A stretch of 48,188 bases of DNA from Bacteroidia bacterium (lineage in GTDB: Bacteria > Bacteroidota > Bacteroidia > JANWJV01). The notes under the pieces are model-generated. The model was given only the letters and a program-made list of their open reading frames with translations, searched no databases and had not been told where the DNA came from. Each line of letters starts with the position of its first letter. Position 1 is the first letter of the stretch. Of this stretch, positions 14,184-24,346 are shown piece after piece. A program made the translations under genes and the position numbers. The stretch covers positions 1 through 48,188 of the forward strand of contig JANWJV010000102.1 in the NCBI GenBank assembly GCA_025451785.1, written 5' to 3'.

Positions 14184-17081
14184 TTACCTCAATACGCTGA
14201 TGTGGCCGATGAAGCGGTGCGTAAAGCCATCGTGGTCACGAACGAATGCTTTCCAAACATACACGTCCTGCTGCACGATCTCCTTGCCGCCATTGGCTTT
14301 TCCATTCCATCCTTCAAAAGGATCGGTAGTCTTGAAGATAAGCTGTCCCCAGCGGTCGAAGATGTAAAGCTCGAAGTGGTTCACATCGATGCCGATGCCT
14401 TTTACGTTCCAAACGTCGTTCAATCCGTTCACATCCCCAGGAGTGAACGCATTGGGCGCGAACACTTCAAAATCGGGCTTGATGCAAATAACGTCGTCGA
14501 GTGTATCAGCACAATTGTACTGGTTGTCAGCGATCAGGCGCACAGTATAGCAGCCGCTGTCCTTGTAATTGAACACAGGGTTTTGCAGGCTGGAAGTAGA
14601 ATTAGCGAGGTCGCCGAAGCTCCAGCTCCAAGTATTGGCTCCGCCGGTGCTCAGATCAGTAAAGGTGATGATGGGGTTCAGTACCGTAGTGGGCTGCGGT
14701 GAAGCGCTGAAGGCCGCCGTTACCTGCGGGAACACTTCCACCCAGTTGGGCTTGGTGAAGGTGGCGGTGCAGCCGTTGTTATCGATCACCGTAAGCGTTA
14801 CCGTGTAAAGTCCGGGAGCGGTATAGCAATGCTTGGGGCTTGCTCCGCTGCCATTGCTGCCATCGCCGAAGTTCCAGGAGTAATTGCTGATGTTCGCCGA
14901 AGTGTTGCTGAAGGTGACGCAGAGCGCTACGCAGCCGCTGCTGTCGCTGCCGGTAAATACGGCCGAGGGCAATACAGGTATGCTGAGCGCCGCGGTGTTC
15001 GACGCAGTACATCCGTTGGCATCGCTAACGGTAATGGTATACGTGCCCGCGGTTACGCCGGTAGCCGTTTGAGTGTTCTGGCCATTGCTCCACAGGTAAG
15101 TATAAGCGCCTGTTCCGCCGCCTGCCGTGCAGGTGATAGAACCGGTGGTGGTGCAGGTCACGTTATTGGCACCGCTCTGAACGGTAACCGCCGTGGGTTG
15201 AGTAACAGTAGCAGTAGCCGTTTGTGTACATCCGTTGGCATCGGTAACAGTAACAGTATACGTTCCGGCAACAAGACCTGTTGCGGTGGCCGTTGCCTGC
15301 GTGTTGTTCCATGAATAGGTGAGGGCACCTGTTCCGCCGCTGGCCGTTACGCTGGCGGTTCCGTTGCTGCCGCCATTGCAGGAAGTAATGGTTCCTGAAG
15401 CAGCCGCGTTGATAGCTGTGGGTTGAGTGATGGTTACGCTTCCTGTTACCGTACATCCCGCGTTATCGGTAATAGTGAAAGTATAGCTGCCTGCTTGCAG
15501 GCCGGTAGCGGTTTGCGCGTTCTGAGTGTTGTTCCAGGTGTACGTGTAAGGTGAAATGCCTCCGTTAGCGCTGGCGGTTGCGGTTCCGTTGGATCCGCCG
15601 TTGCAGCTTACATTAACCACAGTGGAGCTTTGTGTCATGCTGGCTGCTACTACTACAGCTGCAGTTGCCGTTTTTGTACAGCCGTTCGCGTCAGTAACAG
15701 TTACAGTATAATTACCTTGTCCAAGGCCTGTTGCCGTAGAACCGGTTTGACCATTGTTCCAGGAATAAGTGTAAGAGCCCGTGCCGCCTGATACAGTAGT
15801 AGTAGCCGAGCCTGTGCTGCCGCAGCTGGCATTTACGCCGGTAGCGTTCGCCACAAGCGCTGTGGGTTGTGTGATGGTTACAGTAGCGGTCTTGGTACAA
15901 GCGTTTGCGTCGGTTACCGTTACAGTATAGGTTCCTGCAACAAGGCCTGTTGCCGTTGCGGTAAGCTGACCGTTGTTCCAGGAATAAGTATAGTTCGTTG
16001 TTCCGCCTCCGGCTGTTACCGTAGCGCTGCCGTTATTGCCTCCGTTACAGCTTACGTTATTGCCTGTAGCTGTTGCGGTAAGCACCGCGGGCTGCGTAAT
16101 GGTAAAGCTGGTGGTCTTGGTACATCCCGCCGCGTCAGTTACGGTCATGGAGTAATTACCTGCCGCAAGGTTGCTGATGCTGGTAGCGCTCTGGCCGGTT
16201 GACCATGAATAAGTATAGGGATTTGTTCCGCCGTTCACACTCGCGCTGGCTGAGCCTGTTCCGCCGTTGCATTTTATGTTCACCACATTGGCCGAAGCGT
16301 TGATGGCCGGGTTAATGGTAAGCGCTACAGTGGTACTCGCGGTAGCACTGGTGGCATCGGTAACAGTAACGGTATACGTTGTATTTACAGTAGGGCAGGG
16401 ATTGATAGTAGCGGTAATGGCGCCGGTGTTCCAGGAATAAGTATAAGGGCCGGTACCTCCTGAAGGTGTCGCGGTAATGTTCTTACAGCCGCCGGGACAA
16501 ACGCTTCCGCCCACAGCGCCTACGGAGAAACTGCAGGAAGTGATCACGAAATTATCCACGTGCAGCCACCTCCAAACACCGTTAACACTTACAGAAATAT
16601 ACTGTCCGTTATTGGGTGCGTTGAAAGTTACGGTGCGCTGGTTCCAGATGTCGAGGGTAGGAACGGGGCCGTTGTAAATGATGGTGCCCTGTGCGTTGTT
16701 GGTGGTTGAAAGGCCAAGTACGCAGGGAGGCGCGGGAGGGTACGAACTGTTTCCTTTGTCCCAAAAAGTGATCTTATAGCATTGGCCTTGTGTAAGGGGC
16801 GCGCTCAGTCGCATAGTGAAAGCGTCGGTATAACCGGCAAGTCCTACAAACCAGTTGCCGTTCTGAGGTACTCCGTAAGGGCAGGTGGTGCCCATGATAT
16901 CCAATTCATTGGCGCCGCCATAGCCCACCGAGTTCGACATTTTGGTGGTGAAGGTACCGTTGGGAAGGTTATAGTCGCAGGGGTTGGCGGTGTTCACCTC
17001 AAAATTTCCGTTCAGGAAAGTTTGGGAAAAACCCTGGTTAAAAATTACAAACGAAACAAGGACTAGTACCTTTCTGATCAT
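14184..17081 (-). CDS. SprB-repeat/PKD protein with gliding-motility (CHU_C) C-terminal domain
   Basis: 965 residues. The signal peptide is MIRKVLVLVSFVIFNQGFSQ. Residues about 21-190 form an N-terminal beta domain (FLNGNFEVNTANPCDYNLP). From about 190 to 700 come roughly seven SprB-like repeats of about 75 residues, marked by CNGGxxGxAxxxxxGG, YTYSWNNGQ, GTYTVTVTDANGCT and TITQP. Two PKD domains follow (SWNFGDGSNGSG; WSWSFGDLANST). The last ~90 residues (FAPNAFTPGDVNGLNDVWNV to the IGHISVLR end) are the T9SS type B signal. It is likely a large surface adhesin or mobile surface protein. It is a paralogue of the protein at 37321-41457. Confidence 0.92.
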   Translation of the reverse strand: MIRKVLVLVSFVIFNQGFSQTFLNGNFEVNTANPCDYNLPNGTFTTKMSNSVGYGGANELDIMGTTCPYGVPQNGNWFVGLAGYTDAFTMRLSAPLTQGQCYKITFWDKGNSSYPPAPPCVLGLSTTNNAQGTIIYNGPVPTLDIWNQRTVTFNAPNNGQYISVSVNGVWRWLHVDNFVITSCSFSVGAVGGSVCPGGCKNITATPSGGTGPYTYSWNTGAITATINPCPTVNTTYTVTVTDATSATASTTVALTINPAINASANVVNIKCNGGTGSASASVNGGTNPYTYSWSTGQSATSISNLAAGNYSMTVTDAAGCTKTTSFTITQPAVLTATATGNNVSCNGGNNGSATVTAGGGTTNYTYSWNNGQLTATATGLVAGTYTVTVTDANACTKTATVTITQPTALVANATGVNASCGSTGSATTTVSGGTGSYTYSWNNGQTGSTATGLGQGNYTVTVTDANGCTKTATAAVVVAASMTQSSTVVNVSCNGGSNGTATASANGGISPYTYTWNNTQNAQTATGLQAGSYTFTITDNAGCTVTGSVTITQPTAINAAASGTITSCNGGSNGTASVTASGGTGALTYSWNNTQATATATGLVAGTYTVTVTDANGCTQTATATVTQPTAVTVQSGANNVTCTTTGSITCTAGGGTGAYTYLWSNGQNTQTATGVTAGTYTITVSDANGCTASNTAALSIPVLPSAVFTGSDSSGCVALCVTFSNTSANISNYSWNFGDGSNGSGASPKHCYTAPGLYTVTLTVIDNNGCTATFTKPNWVEVFPQVTAAFSASPQPTTVLNPIITFTDLSTGGANTWSWSFGDLANSTSSLQNPVFNYKDSGCYTVRLIADNQYNCADTLDDVICIKPDFEVFAPNAFTPGDVNGLNDVWNVKGIGIDVNHFELYIFDRWGQLIFKTTDPFEGWNGKANGGKEIVQQDVYVWKAFVRDHDGFTHRFIGHISVLR
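14990..16280 (-). repeat. Tandem SprB-coding repeats
   Basis: About six to seven units of roughly 210-225 bases encode SprB domains. They are recognisable on the plus strand by recurring reverse complements of GTNTACCGTTACTGATGC-like blocks. They are coding repeats, not a CRISPR array. Confidence 0.8.
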
Positions 17082-17167
17082 TGGGAATGTTTTTCAGAAT
17101 CCTGCAAAATTAGCGACTTATACGCTGGGTGCCAAAAAACAGTTCCATTTTCCAACCCCTTAATTCG

Positions 17168-17175
17168 TACCTTCG
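17168..17175 (+). promoter_or_regulatory. Putative -7 box of der
   Basis: TACCTTCG matches the TAnnTTyG form of the phylum's -7 element and lies 27 bases before the der ATG. No strong -33 TTG is visible at the expected spacing. Confidence 0.3.
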
Positions 17176-17202
17176 TCCGGTTTTTAACGATTTTAGTCTA
17201 GA

Positions 17203-18513
17203 ATGTCGAATATAGTTGCCATCGTAGGACGTCCGAATGTGGGTAAATCAACCCTTTTCAACCGCCTTACCGGCGCCCGAAAAGCCATCGTAGATGAAAC
17301 GGCAGGGGTGACCCGCGACCGTCATTACGGTCATTGCGAATGGAACGGCCAGGAATTTTCGGTGATCGATACCGGCGGCTATGTGCATGGTTCCGATGAT
17401 ATTTTCGAAGAGGAGATCCGCAAGCAGGTGGAACTGGCCATCGACGAGGCCAACGTGATCCTCTTCATAGTGGATGTTACAGAAGGCATCACTCCGCTCG
17501 ACGAGAGCGTGGTAGCCATGCTTCGCGTTGCCAAAAAGAAAATATTTCTCGTTGCCAATAAGGTCGATAATAATGAGCGTATCTCCTTAGCCGCCGAGTT
17601 CTACGGGCTGGGCCTTGGAGAGGTTTACAATATTTCTTCTATGAACGGCAGTGGTACCGGCGACCTGCTCGATGATGTGGTGAAGGCTTTTGATCCGGTA
17701 GAAAAGATCGAAAGGCTTGATATACCGAAGTTCGCCATTGTAGGCCGCCCCAATGTTGGCAAATCTTCATTGGTGAACGCCCTGCTTGGAGAAGAGCGGA
17801 ATATTGTAACGCCCGTAGCGGGAACCACCCGTGATTCTGTTAACTCGCATTACAAGGCTTATGGGCACGAGTTCCTTCTCATTGATACCGCTGGTATCCG
17901 CAAGAAGGGTAAAGTACACGAAGACCTGGAGTTCTATTCGGTGATGCGTTCCATTCGTGCCATCGAGGACAGCGATGTGTGCATACTCCTCATCGACGCC
18001 GCAACAGGCATTGAGGCGCAGGACCTCAATATTTTTCACCTGGCGGTGCGTAACCGCAAAGGCATTGTTGTGCTGGTAAACAAATGGGACCTGGTAGAAG
18101 GTAAGACCACACTCACTACCAAAGAGTATGAGGAGAAAGTACGGGAGAAGACCGCGCCTTTCCGCGATGTGCCTATCGTGTTCATTTCGGCGCTCACAAA
18201 ACAACGTATCAAAAAGGCCATCGAAGTGGCGGAGAAGGTATACCACAATCGTAACAACAAGATACCTACGCGGAAGCTGAACGATGTGATGCTGCCGCTG
18301 GTCGAAAACTATCCTCCGCCTTCCATCAAGGGTAAGGACATTCGCATCAAGTTCGTGACCATGCTTCCCACCAAAAATCCGAACATTGCTTTCTACTGTA
18401 ACCTGCCCCAGTACATCAACGAATCCTATCGTCGTTTCCTGGAAAATAAGATCCGTGATAACTTCGATTTCGAAGGGGTGCCGATCGAGATCATACTCAA
18501 GAAGAAAACCTAA
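17203..18513 (+). CDS. der: Ribosome biogenesis GTPase Der (EngA)
   Basis: 436 residues, normal for Der. Two GTPase domains are in tandem. The first has [14 protein letters not shown], the G3 motif DTGGY and NKVD. The second has [35 protein letters not shown] and NKWDLV. A C-terminal KH-like domain follows (about 350-436, [20 protein letters not shown]). Der acts in assembly of the 50S subunit. It stands alone and is followed by a strong terminator shared with convergent metK. Confidence 0.97.
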   Translation: MSNIVAIVGRPNVGKSTLFNRLTGARKAIVDETAGVTRDRHYGHCEWNGQEFSVIDTGGYVHGSDDIFEEEIRKQVELAIDEANVILFIVDVTEGITPLDESVVAMLRVAKKKIFLVANKVDNNERISLAAEFYGLGLGEVYNISSMNGSGTGDLLDDVVKAFDPVEKIERLDIPKFAIVGRPNVGKSSLVNALLGEERNIVTPVAGTTRDSVNSHYKAYGHEFLLIDTAGIRKKGKVHEDLEFYSVMRSIRAIEDSDVCILLIDAATGIEAQDLNIFHLAVRNRKGIVVLVNKWDLVEGKTTLTTKEYEEKVREKTAPFRDVPIVFISALTKQRIKKAIEVAEKVYHNRNNKIPTRKLNDVMLPLVENYPPPSIKGKDIRIKFVTMLPTKNPNIAFYCNLPQYINESYRRFLENKIRDNFDFEGVPIEIILKKKT

Positions 18514-18523
18514 GAGATATTTA

Positions 18524-18556
18524 ACAAAAAACCCGGAGTTTATCCGGGTTTTTTGT
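18524..18556. terminator. Bidirectional intrinsic terminator between der and metK
   Basis: A perfect 14-bp inverted repeat (ACAAAAAACCCGGA / TCCGGGTTTTTTGT) has a 5-base loop GTTTA. The stem's A/T tails give a run of six T on each strand, the classic design of a two-way Rho-independent terminator for convergent genes. Confidence 0.92.
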
Positions 18557-18576
18557 TGGTTATAAGTAGTTTAAAG

Positions 18577-19860
18577 TCAGGCCATTACAGCTTCCTTCTT
18601 CATTTTAACATCGAAGGCCTTGGTAAAGGCATCAACGAGGTCTAGTTTCTCCCATCCAAAGGTGTCGTATTTCTTGCCATTCACTTCCACTTTTCCGGGG
18701 GTCCTGCCCATGTGTCCGTAAGAAGCGGTGAGACCATAAATGGGGTTCTTCAAACCGAAGCGTTTTACGATCGCGCTGGGGCGCATATCAACGAGCTTCG
18801 CAACGCGTGCCGCGATCTCGCCATCGCTCAGTTTTTTGCCATCCTTGCCGCGTGCTTTTCCTGAACCGTACGTGTATACATAAAGTCCAACGGGCTGCGC
18901 CACGCCGATGGCGTAAGCTACCTGTACCAGCACCTCGTCAGCCACTCCGGCCGCCACCAGGTTCTTGGCGATGTGACGGGTAGCATAGGCTGCCGAACGG
19001 TCAACCTTAGAAGAATCTTTTCCTGAAAAAGCACCGCCGCCATGCGCGCCGCGGCCACCGTAAGTATCAACGATGATCTTCCTGCCGGTAAGTCCGGTAT
19101 CACCGTGAGGGCCTCCGATCACGAACTTGCCGGTAGGGTTCACATGGTACTTGATATCGTTGCCGAACAGTTTCTTGACACGGCTGGGGAGTAATTTCTT
19201 AACGCGGGGAACAAGGATGTTGATCACATCCTCCCTGATCTTCGCCAGCATTTTGGAGTCATTATCAAAATCATCGTGCTGGGTAGAGAGCACAATGGTC
19301 TCTATCTTTTCGGGCTTGCCTTTGTCGCTGTACTGGATCGTAACCTGCGATTTGGCATCGGGCCTGAGGTATTTCATTTTCTTGCCTTCCCTGCGGATCA
19401 CTGCCAGCTCTTTCAGCAGCAGGTGCGCGATCTCGAGGGGAAGCGGCATATAATTATCGGTCTCGCGGCAGGCGTAACCGAACATCATGCCCTGGTCGCC
19501 GGCGCCCTGGTCTTCTTCCTTCGAACGCTCCACGCCCTGGTTAATGTCAGAGCTCTGTTCATGAAGCGCGTTAAGGATACCGCAGGAAACGGCGTCGAAC
19601 TGGTATTCCGATTTGTTATAACCGATCTTGTTGATCACCTCGCGGGCGATCTTCTGTACGTCTACTTTCGATTTCGCAATGTCGTTGCATTTGATCTCGC
19701 CGCCTACCACTACAAGTCCGGTGGTAACGAATGTTTCGCAAGCCACTTTCGCGTTGCCGTCGTAGGTCAAAAATGCGTCGATGATAGCGTCAGAGATCTG
19801 GTCCGCTACTTTGTCAGGGTGTCCTTCTGATACGCTCTCGGAAGTGAATAAGTATGCCAT
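18577..19860 (-). CDS. metK: S-adenosylmethionine synthetase
   Basis: 427 residues. It makes SAM from methionine and ATP. Motifs are the N-terminal [20 protein letters not shown], the ATP-binding [17 protein letters not shown] and the P-loop-like [19 protein letters not shown], followed by a normal C-terminal domain ([12 protein letters not shown]). Length and motifs are complete, with a few extra residues relative to E. coli MetK. The 78-base space upstream to gldA contains a 7-base repeat but no riboswitch that I can recognise. Confidence 0.97.
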   Translation of the reverse strand: MAYLFTSESVSEGHPDKVADQISDAIIDAFLTYDGNAKVACETFVTTGLVVVGGEIKCNDIAKSKVDVQKIAREVINKIGYNKSEYQFDAVSCGILNALHEQSSDINQGVERSKEEDQGAGDQGMMFGYACRETDNYMPLPLEIAHLLLKELAVIRREGKKMKYLRPDAKSQVTIQYSDKGKPEKIETIVLSTQHDDFDNDSKMLAKIREDVINILVPRVKKLLPSRVKKLFGNDIKYHVNPTGKFVIGGPHGDTGLTGRKIIVDTYGGRGAHGGGAFSGKDSSKVDRSAAYATRHIAKNLVAAGVADEVLVQVAYAIGVAQPVGLYVYTYGSGKARGKDGKKLSDGEIAARVAKLVDMRPSAIVKRFGLKNPIYGLTASYGHMGRTPGKVEVNGKKYDTFGWEKLDLVDAFTKAFDVKMKKEAVMA

Positions 19861-19920
19861 CGTTTCTAGTTTTTAAATGGGGTGGCTAAATTACAATTAT
19901 TCTATTAATTGGAAAAGCAA

Positions 19921-19941
19921 CTGCCTACTGCTTACTGCCTA
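19921..19941. repeat. 7-base-period repeat (CTGCCTA family) supplying the gldA stop codon
   Basis: Units are CTGCCTA, CTGCTTA and CTGCCTA. On the minus strand the last unit provides the TAG stop of gldA (19941-19939). It is the same family as 6316-6346. Confidence 0.8.
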
Positions 19942-20844
19942 CTTTGTTAACTTTTTGAATACATCCTCTAACTTCTGCTCTTCCTTGGTCATGGAAAGCA
20001 CCGCCGCATTGCTCTTTACAGCGAACTGAAAAACGTCTGATCTTACATCTGTATCGTTGGCGGTAATGATCTGCCAGGTATTGCCATTCACAAGGCGCAC
20101 ATCTTCCACACCCGGTATTCCCTTGAGGTCGGCCGCCTTCATCTCCCTGTCGAACTCCACAGTGATCACCTGTCTGCTGTCGCTGCCCTGGCGTATGTTC
20201 TGTGTACGGTCGTCGGCTACGATCTCGCCTTTGTTGACGATGATCACCCGGTCGCAAATGGCTTCCACCTCTTGCATGATATGAGTGGAGAATAGTACAG
20301 TACGTTTCTTTCCTATTCTTGAGATAAGCCCGCGGATCTCCGCCAATTGGTTGGGATCAAGGCCGGTGGTAGGTTCATCGAGGATCAACACCCTGGGCTC
20401 GTGGATGAGCGCTTGTGCCAGTCCTACGCGCTGACGGTACCCTTTGGAGAGCGCGCCTATCTTCTTCTTTTGTTCCACCTGTAAGCCGGTAGTCTCTATC
20501 ATGGCCTCGATGCGTTCCTTTTTATTGGGAAGCTTATGAAGGCCCGCGATGAACTCCAGGTATTCCTTCACATACATATCAAGGTAAAGGGGGTTGTGCT
20601 CCGGTAGGTAACCCACGTTCTTTCTCACCTCCATGCTCTGCTCCACAATATCGAAGCCGCAAACCGAAGCCTGCCCCGATGTTTGTGGGATGAAGCAGGT
20701 AAGGATCTTCATCATGGTGGACTTACCCGCGCCGTTCGGACCCAGGAAACCCACGATCTCGCCGGTGCCTATTTCGAACGACACGTTGTTGAGCGCTTTT
20801 TGCTCCCCGTAAACCTTGGTGATATTGCTGACCTTGATCGACAT
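19939..20844 (-). CDS. gldA: GldA, gliding-motility ABC transporter ATPase
   Basis: 301 residues. It is the ATP-binding subunit that powers GldF/GldG. Walker A GPNGAGKST is at residues 35-43, the signature LSKGYRQRVGLAQAL at 132-146 and Walker B LILDEPTTGLDP at 153-164, with a H-loop FSTHIMQEVE. The N-terminal sequence (MSIKVSNITKVYGEQKALNN) and the YLPEHNPLYLDMYVKEYL segment are typical of GldA rather than a generic ABC-2 ATPase. It is divergent from rsgA with only 32 bases between starts. The stop codon lies inside a 7-base tandem repeat. Confidence 0.9.
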   Translation of the reverse strand: MSIKVSNITKVYGEQKALNNVSFEIGTGEIVGFLGPNGAGKSTMMKILTCFIPQTSGQASVCGFDIVEQSMEVRKNVGYLPEHNPLYLDMYVKEYLEFIAGLHKLPNKKERIEAMIETTGLQVEQKKKIGALSKGYRQRVGLAQALIHEPRVLILDEPTTGLDPNQLAEIRGLISRIGKKRTVLFSTHIMQEVEAICDRVIIVNKGEIVADDRTQNIRQGSDSRQVITVEFDREMKAADLKGIPGVEDVRLVNGNTWQIITANDTDVRSDVFQFAVKSNAAVLSMTKEEQKLEDVFKKLTK

Positions 20845-20862
20845 GCTTGCATGCGAAAATAC

Positions 20863-20870
20863 TACTTTTG
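20863..20870 (+). promoter_or_regulatory. Putative -7 box of rsgA, implying a leaderless mRNA
   Basis: TACTTTTG fits TAnnTTTG and ends six bases before the ATG at 20877, so transcription would start at or very near the start codon. The whole gldA-rsgA divergent gap is 32 bases. Confidence 0.45.
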
Positions 20871-20876
20871 CTTTGC

Positions 20877-21797
20877 ATGCAGGGCACGATACTTAAATCA
20901 ACAGGAAGCTGGTATACAGTGATCGCCGACAATGGGGAGAAACTGGAATGCCGCATCAAGGGCAAGGTCCGCCTGGAAGGCATCAAAGCCACCAACCCTG
21001 TGGCGGTGGGCGACCGGGTGGAGATAAGCCTGGAGACCGCCACCATTTCGGCCATCCTTCCCCGCAAGAACTATATCATCCGAAAGGCGACGAAGCTTAG
21101 TAAGCAAAGCCATGTGATCGCGGCCAATATTGACAGGGCGTACCTGTTGGTAACGCTGGCTTTTCCAAAGACCTCCACAGGGTTCATGGACCGTTTCCTG
21201 GCAACGGCCGAAGCGTACCGCATTCCCGTAACGATCTTGTTCAACAAGATGGACATCTATACCGAAGAGGGAAAGGAAGAGGTAGGGCGCCTCAAAAAGA
21301 TCTACGAGACGATAGGGTATGAATGTCACCTGATCTCGGCACTGGAGAAAAAAGGCTTGGCTTTTCTTAAGGAGGAGATGAAAGGTAGGATCAGCCTGGT
21401 GTCAGGACATTCAGGAGTTGGCAAGTCCGCCTTCATCAATTCATTGGAGGAAGGCCTTGGGCTGAAAACAGGTGAGCTGAGCGAAGCGCACGCCAAAGGA
21501 ATGCATACTACCACGTATGCCGAGATGTTTGCGTTGAGCAATGGAGGTTACGTGATCGATACTCCTGGCATCAAGGAGTTTGGGATGTTTGATGTGCAGA
21601 AGAACGAGCTGAGCCATTTCTTTCCTGAGATATTCGCGAAAGCGAGGGAATGCAAATTCTCCACCTGCCTTCACGTGAACGAACCTAAATGCGCTGTGAT
21701 CGCGGCGGTAGAAGCGGGCGAGATCGCCGCTTCACGTTATTATACCTACCTGGGAATTATGACAGGGGAGGAGCTTGATAAGGAGTACGATAACTAG
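20877..21797 (+). CDS. rsgA: Ribosome small-subunit-dependent GTPase A
   Basis: 306 residues from the ATG at 20877 (MQGTILKSTGSWYTV). An in-frame ATG at 20847 adds an unlikely 10-residue hydrophobic leader and overlaps the promoter box. RsgA checks 30S maturation. It has an N-terminal OB fold and a circularly permuted GTPase order: NKMD (G4), then GHSGVGKSAFINSL (G1), THTT-type switch and DTPGIKEFGM (G3). A C-terminal zinc site follows (CKFSTCLHVNEPKC). All motifs are intact. A repeat element begins at the base after the stop. Confidence 0.95.
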   Translation: MQGTILKSTGSWYTVIADNGEKLECRIKGKVRLEGIKATNPVAVGDRVEISLETATISAILPRKNYIIRKATKLSKQSHVIAANIDRAYLLVTLAFPKTSTGFMDRFLATAEAYRIPVTILFNKMDIYTEEGKEEVGRLKKIYETIGYECHLISALEKKGLAFLKEEMKGRISLVSGHSGVGKSAFINSLEEGLGLKTGELSEAHAKGMHTTTYAEMFALSNGGYVIDTPGIKEFGMFDVQKNELSHFFPEIFAKARECKFSTCLHVNEPKCAVIAAVEAGEIAASRYYTYLGIMTGEELDKEYDN

Positions 21798-21850
21798 GCT
21801 TCGACTCCGCTCAGCCTGACTGCATTGTCGCCCTGAGCGTAGTCGAAGGG
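21798..21850. repeat. Inverted pair of the ~24-base stop-abutting element
   Basis: CTTCGACTCCGCTCAG (21799-21814) and CTGAGCGTAGTCGAAG (21833-21848) pair with one mismatch over a 16-base stem. The element fills the 53 bases between the rsgA stop and the stop of the convergent BNR gene, touching both. Other copies are at 26083-26106, 32139-32182, 41463-41485 and 41567-41590. Confidence 0.85.
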
Positions 21851-24346
21851 TTAACGGTTTACAAAAAGTTTCTCCGTCTTCGTTCCGAACGACGTTCTTA
21901 CTTCCGCAAAATAAATTCCTGCCGGCTGCCGGCTGAGGTCGATATTGAAATGACCATTGCCATTCGTTTCCTCCTTCAGTGAGCTTACTTTTTCGCCCAC
22001 CACATTATAGATGCTCAGTTCAACAGGTGTAAATCCGCTGGTGTTCACATCGAGCTGGAACATTCCTGTGGAGGGGTTGGGATAAATGCCGATGCTGCTG
22101 GCGGGAAGGCTTTGCTCCTTGCGGTCGGTTGTAGGGCTCAGGGGACTTTCCCAAACACCGCGTCCATAAGTGGCTGCCCTTATCTTGCCTGATCCGTAAT
22201 GGATCTCGAGTTCAAAGATCATCACGTTAGGCATGTTCGTGTTGAAGGATTGCCAGGCGCCGGTATTGTTGTCCATGTAGTACACGCCGATGTCGGTACC
22301 GCAATACACCGCATCGTTCAGCGAGTTGTTGTCATACACAATGCAGTTCACAGGGACGTTGGGCAGCGTGCCCGAAATATTGGTCCAGCTTGTTCCGCCA
22401 TTGGTGGTCTTATACACTTTCTGCCCTGCACTGTAGCCTGAGAATACCGCATAGGCCACATCGGGGTTCTTTCCCGAAACGGCAACATAGGTAAGTGAAT
22501 TGCTCGTAACCGGCAGTGTGCCGGTAATGTCGGTCCAGGTGGTACCGCCTACGGTTGTTCTCCATATTTTGACATAGGAGGCCGCGTAAATATAGTTGGG
22601 GTTGGAAGGGGCTATTGCGAGGGAGTACAGCGAAGTGCCGCTGAGGCTGGTAGAGATGGGAGTGAAGGAGGTTCCGCCATTGGTGGACCTGCTCACATCA
22701 TTGGTTCCTACAAAAAGTGTTTGGGGGTTGCTGGGATGCATGATGAAAGGGGTGGTCCAGTGGCTTCCGCCCGCTGGAATGCTGGTCCAGGTAGTGCCTC
22801 CGTCGGTAGTCTTCCTGAAGTTTCCGTACTGCGAAGAGATGTAGGCGATCTGTGAATTGGTATAATCCACAACACATTCCATTCCGTCGCAGCAGCCTAC
22901 GCCTTTCCAGGCACCGGCAGTAAGCATACTGCTGCCATTGTCCTGGGCACCGGCATAAACGATCCCTGAGTTGGTTGCGGAGCAGCCCAGGCGGTAGAAC
23001 TGTGTAATGGCAAGGCCGTTGGTAAGGTTTACCCAACTTGTTCCGGCGCTCGAGGTTTTATAAAAGCCGCCGTCGCTACCGTTCATAAGAGTTTTGCCGT
23101 TAGGCAGGAATTCGAGAGAGTGGTTGTCAGGATGCAGCACAGTATTGGTCACCGTTGTCCAGGAGGTGCCTCCGTTGATGGATTTGCACATGCCTGATCC
23201 CGCGCACCAAACTTCCTGGGCATTGGTGGGCGATACCGCTAGTATGCAGTCGTAATATCCGTAGAAGCTGGCATTGGCAGTGGCTCCCGCTGTCCAGGTG
23301 GTGCCGGCATCGGTACTGCGGTAAAAAGTTCCGCCCTGCTGTAACAGGTAAATGTAACTGGGGTTCGCAAGCGTTGTCTCGATGTTAAGCCTTCCAAATT
23401 GTACAGGGGCCGAAGCTATCACATTCCATGTAGCACCGCCATCAGTTGAACGGAACACGCTGTCGGTCGCGGCATAAACTGTATTAGGATTGCCCGCGTT
23501 GAACTCGATATCGTCGATATAACCGGCCTTCACTAGGGTCCAGCTGGTGCCACTGTTGGTGGTACGCCACACTCCATTACTCGCAGCCGCGAGCAGTATC
23601 GCGGGATTGTTAGGATTGATGAGAAGTCGGTGGATGATGTTATTGCCGGCAACAGAATAGTTAAGACCCGTGTTTACCCAGGTAACTCCTCCATTGATCG
23701 ACTTGATCACCCCGGTGCTGTAGGTGCCGCCCCAGAAGATCTTATAGTTGTCGAAATAGGTATAACCAAAAGGATCGCCGGTAGCGGCATAAATGATATT
23801 ACCGTTTGAAGGATCTACAGCAACGTCGGCTACGCTCATGGTAGGCATATTGCCATTGTATTCGGTCCAGGCTGCCCCGCCATTATTGCTTTTCCAAATT
23901 CCTCCCCCTGATGTTCCTACCCATATCTTATTGGTATCAGAAGGATCATAAGTAATGCTGTTCACCCTTCCTAAGCCAGTATAGAAAAGGTTGGCGGTGA
24001 GGTTGGGTCCCAGTGGGCTCCAGTTGCCGGCGGCTGTATTGATGCTGCCGTTCTTGCCCGCGCTGGCGCGCTCTGCCATCAATGCTTCGTAAGCAGCACC
24101 CTGGTTAAAGGGTTTACCGGTAGGGTACACCCTCGGCTCCATAAACGCTTCCCAGCGCCTGAACTGTGTATAGTCATCGTCCCAGCGGTTGCTTTCCCTG
24201 TCCTTGTAATAGTCGTTGAAGGCCTTCTGAATATCGTAGAAGGTGGCGTTGGGATCGGCCTTAATGCCTTTGGCCCATTCCTGGGCGTTGATGTTAATAG
24301 TGATGAATGCGCTGAATACGGCGAGGAGTGCGAATGTTTTTTTCAT
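21851..24346 (-). CDS. Secreted BNR/sortilin-type beta-propeller protein with T9SS type A domain
   Basis: 831 residues from the ATG at 24346 (signal peptide MKKTFALLAVFSAFITININ); the frame extends upstream to 24406 without a better start. Many BNR-like repeats occur between about 140 and 740, each with an Asp-box-like phrase (IWKSNNGGAAWT, VFRSTDGGATW, MCKSINGGTSW, VYKTTNGGTSW). This is the sortilin/Vps10 or GH74-like propeller pattern. The C-terminal ~75 residues (IGIYPNPSTGMFQLDV, IYNVVGEKV, GIYFAEVRTSFGTKTEK) form the T9SS type A signal. It is probably a surface or secreted protein; enzymatic activity cannot be assigned. Confidence 0.88.
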   Translation of the reverse strand: MKKTFALLAVFSAFITININAQEWAKGIKADPNATFYDIQKAFNDYYKDRESNRWDDDYTQFRRWEAFMEPRVYPTGKPFNQGAAYEALMAERASAGKNGSINTAAGNWSPLGPNLTANLFYTGLGRVNSITYDPSDTNKIWVGTSGGGIWKSNNGGAAWTEYNGNMPTMSVADVAVDPSNGNIIYAATGDPFGYTYFDNYKIFWGGTYSTGVIKSINGGVTWVNTGLNYSVAGNNIIHRLLINPNNPAILLAAASNGVWRTTNSGTSWTLVKAGYIDDIEFNAGNPNTVYAATDSVFRSTDGGATWNVIASAPVQFGRLNIETTLANPSYIYLLQQGGTFYRSTDAGTTWTAGATANASFYGYYDCILAVSPTNAQEVWCAGSGMCKSINGGTSWTTVTNTVLHPDNHSLEFLPNGKTLMNGSDGGFYKTSSAGTSWVNLTNGLAITQFYRLGCSATNSGIVYAGAQDNGSSMLTAGAWKGVGCCDGMECVVDYTNSQIAYISSQYGNFRKTTDGGTTWTSIPAGGSHWTTPFIMHPSNPQTLFVGTNDVSRSTNGGTSFTPISTSLSGTSLYSLAIAPSNPNYIYAASYVKIWRTTVGGTTWTDITGTLPVTSNSLTYVAVSGKNPDVAYAVFSGYSAGQKVYKTTNGGTSWTNISGTLPNVPVNCIVYDNNSLNDAVYCGTDIGVYYMDNNTGAWQSFNTNMPNVMIFELEIHYGSGKIRAATYGRGVWESPLSPTTDRKEQSLPASSIGIYPNPSTGMFQLDVNTSGFTPVELSIYNVVGEKVSSLKEETNGNGHFNIDLSRQPAGIYFAEVRTSFGTKTEKLFVNR

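Noticed and set aside
14829-16280. Regularly spaced repeats that might be taken for a CRISPR array
   Set aside because: Units are over 200 bases, in frame, and encode SprB domains; there are no constant short repeats with unique spacers and no cas genes.
19861-19938. Possible SAM riboswitch before metK
   Set aside because: The 78-base leader region is AT-rich, partly a tandem repeat, and shows no SAM-riboswitch stems that I can identify.
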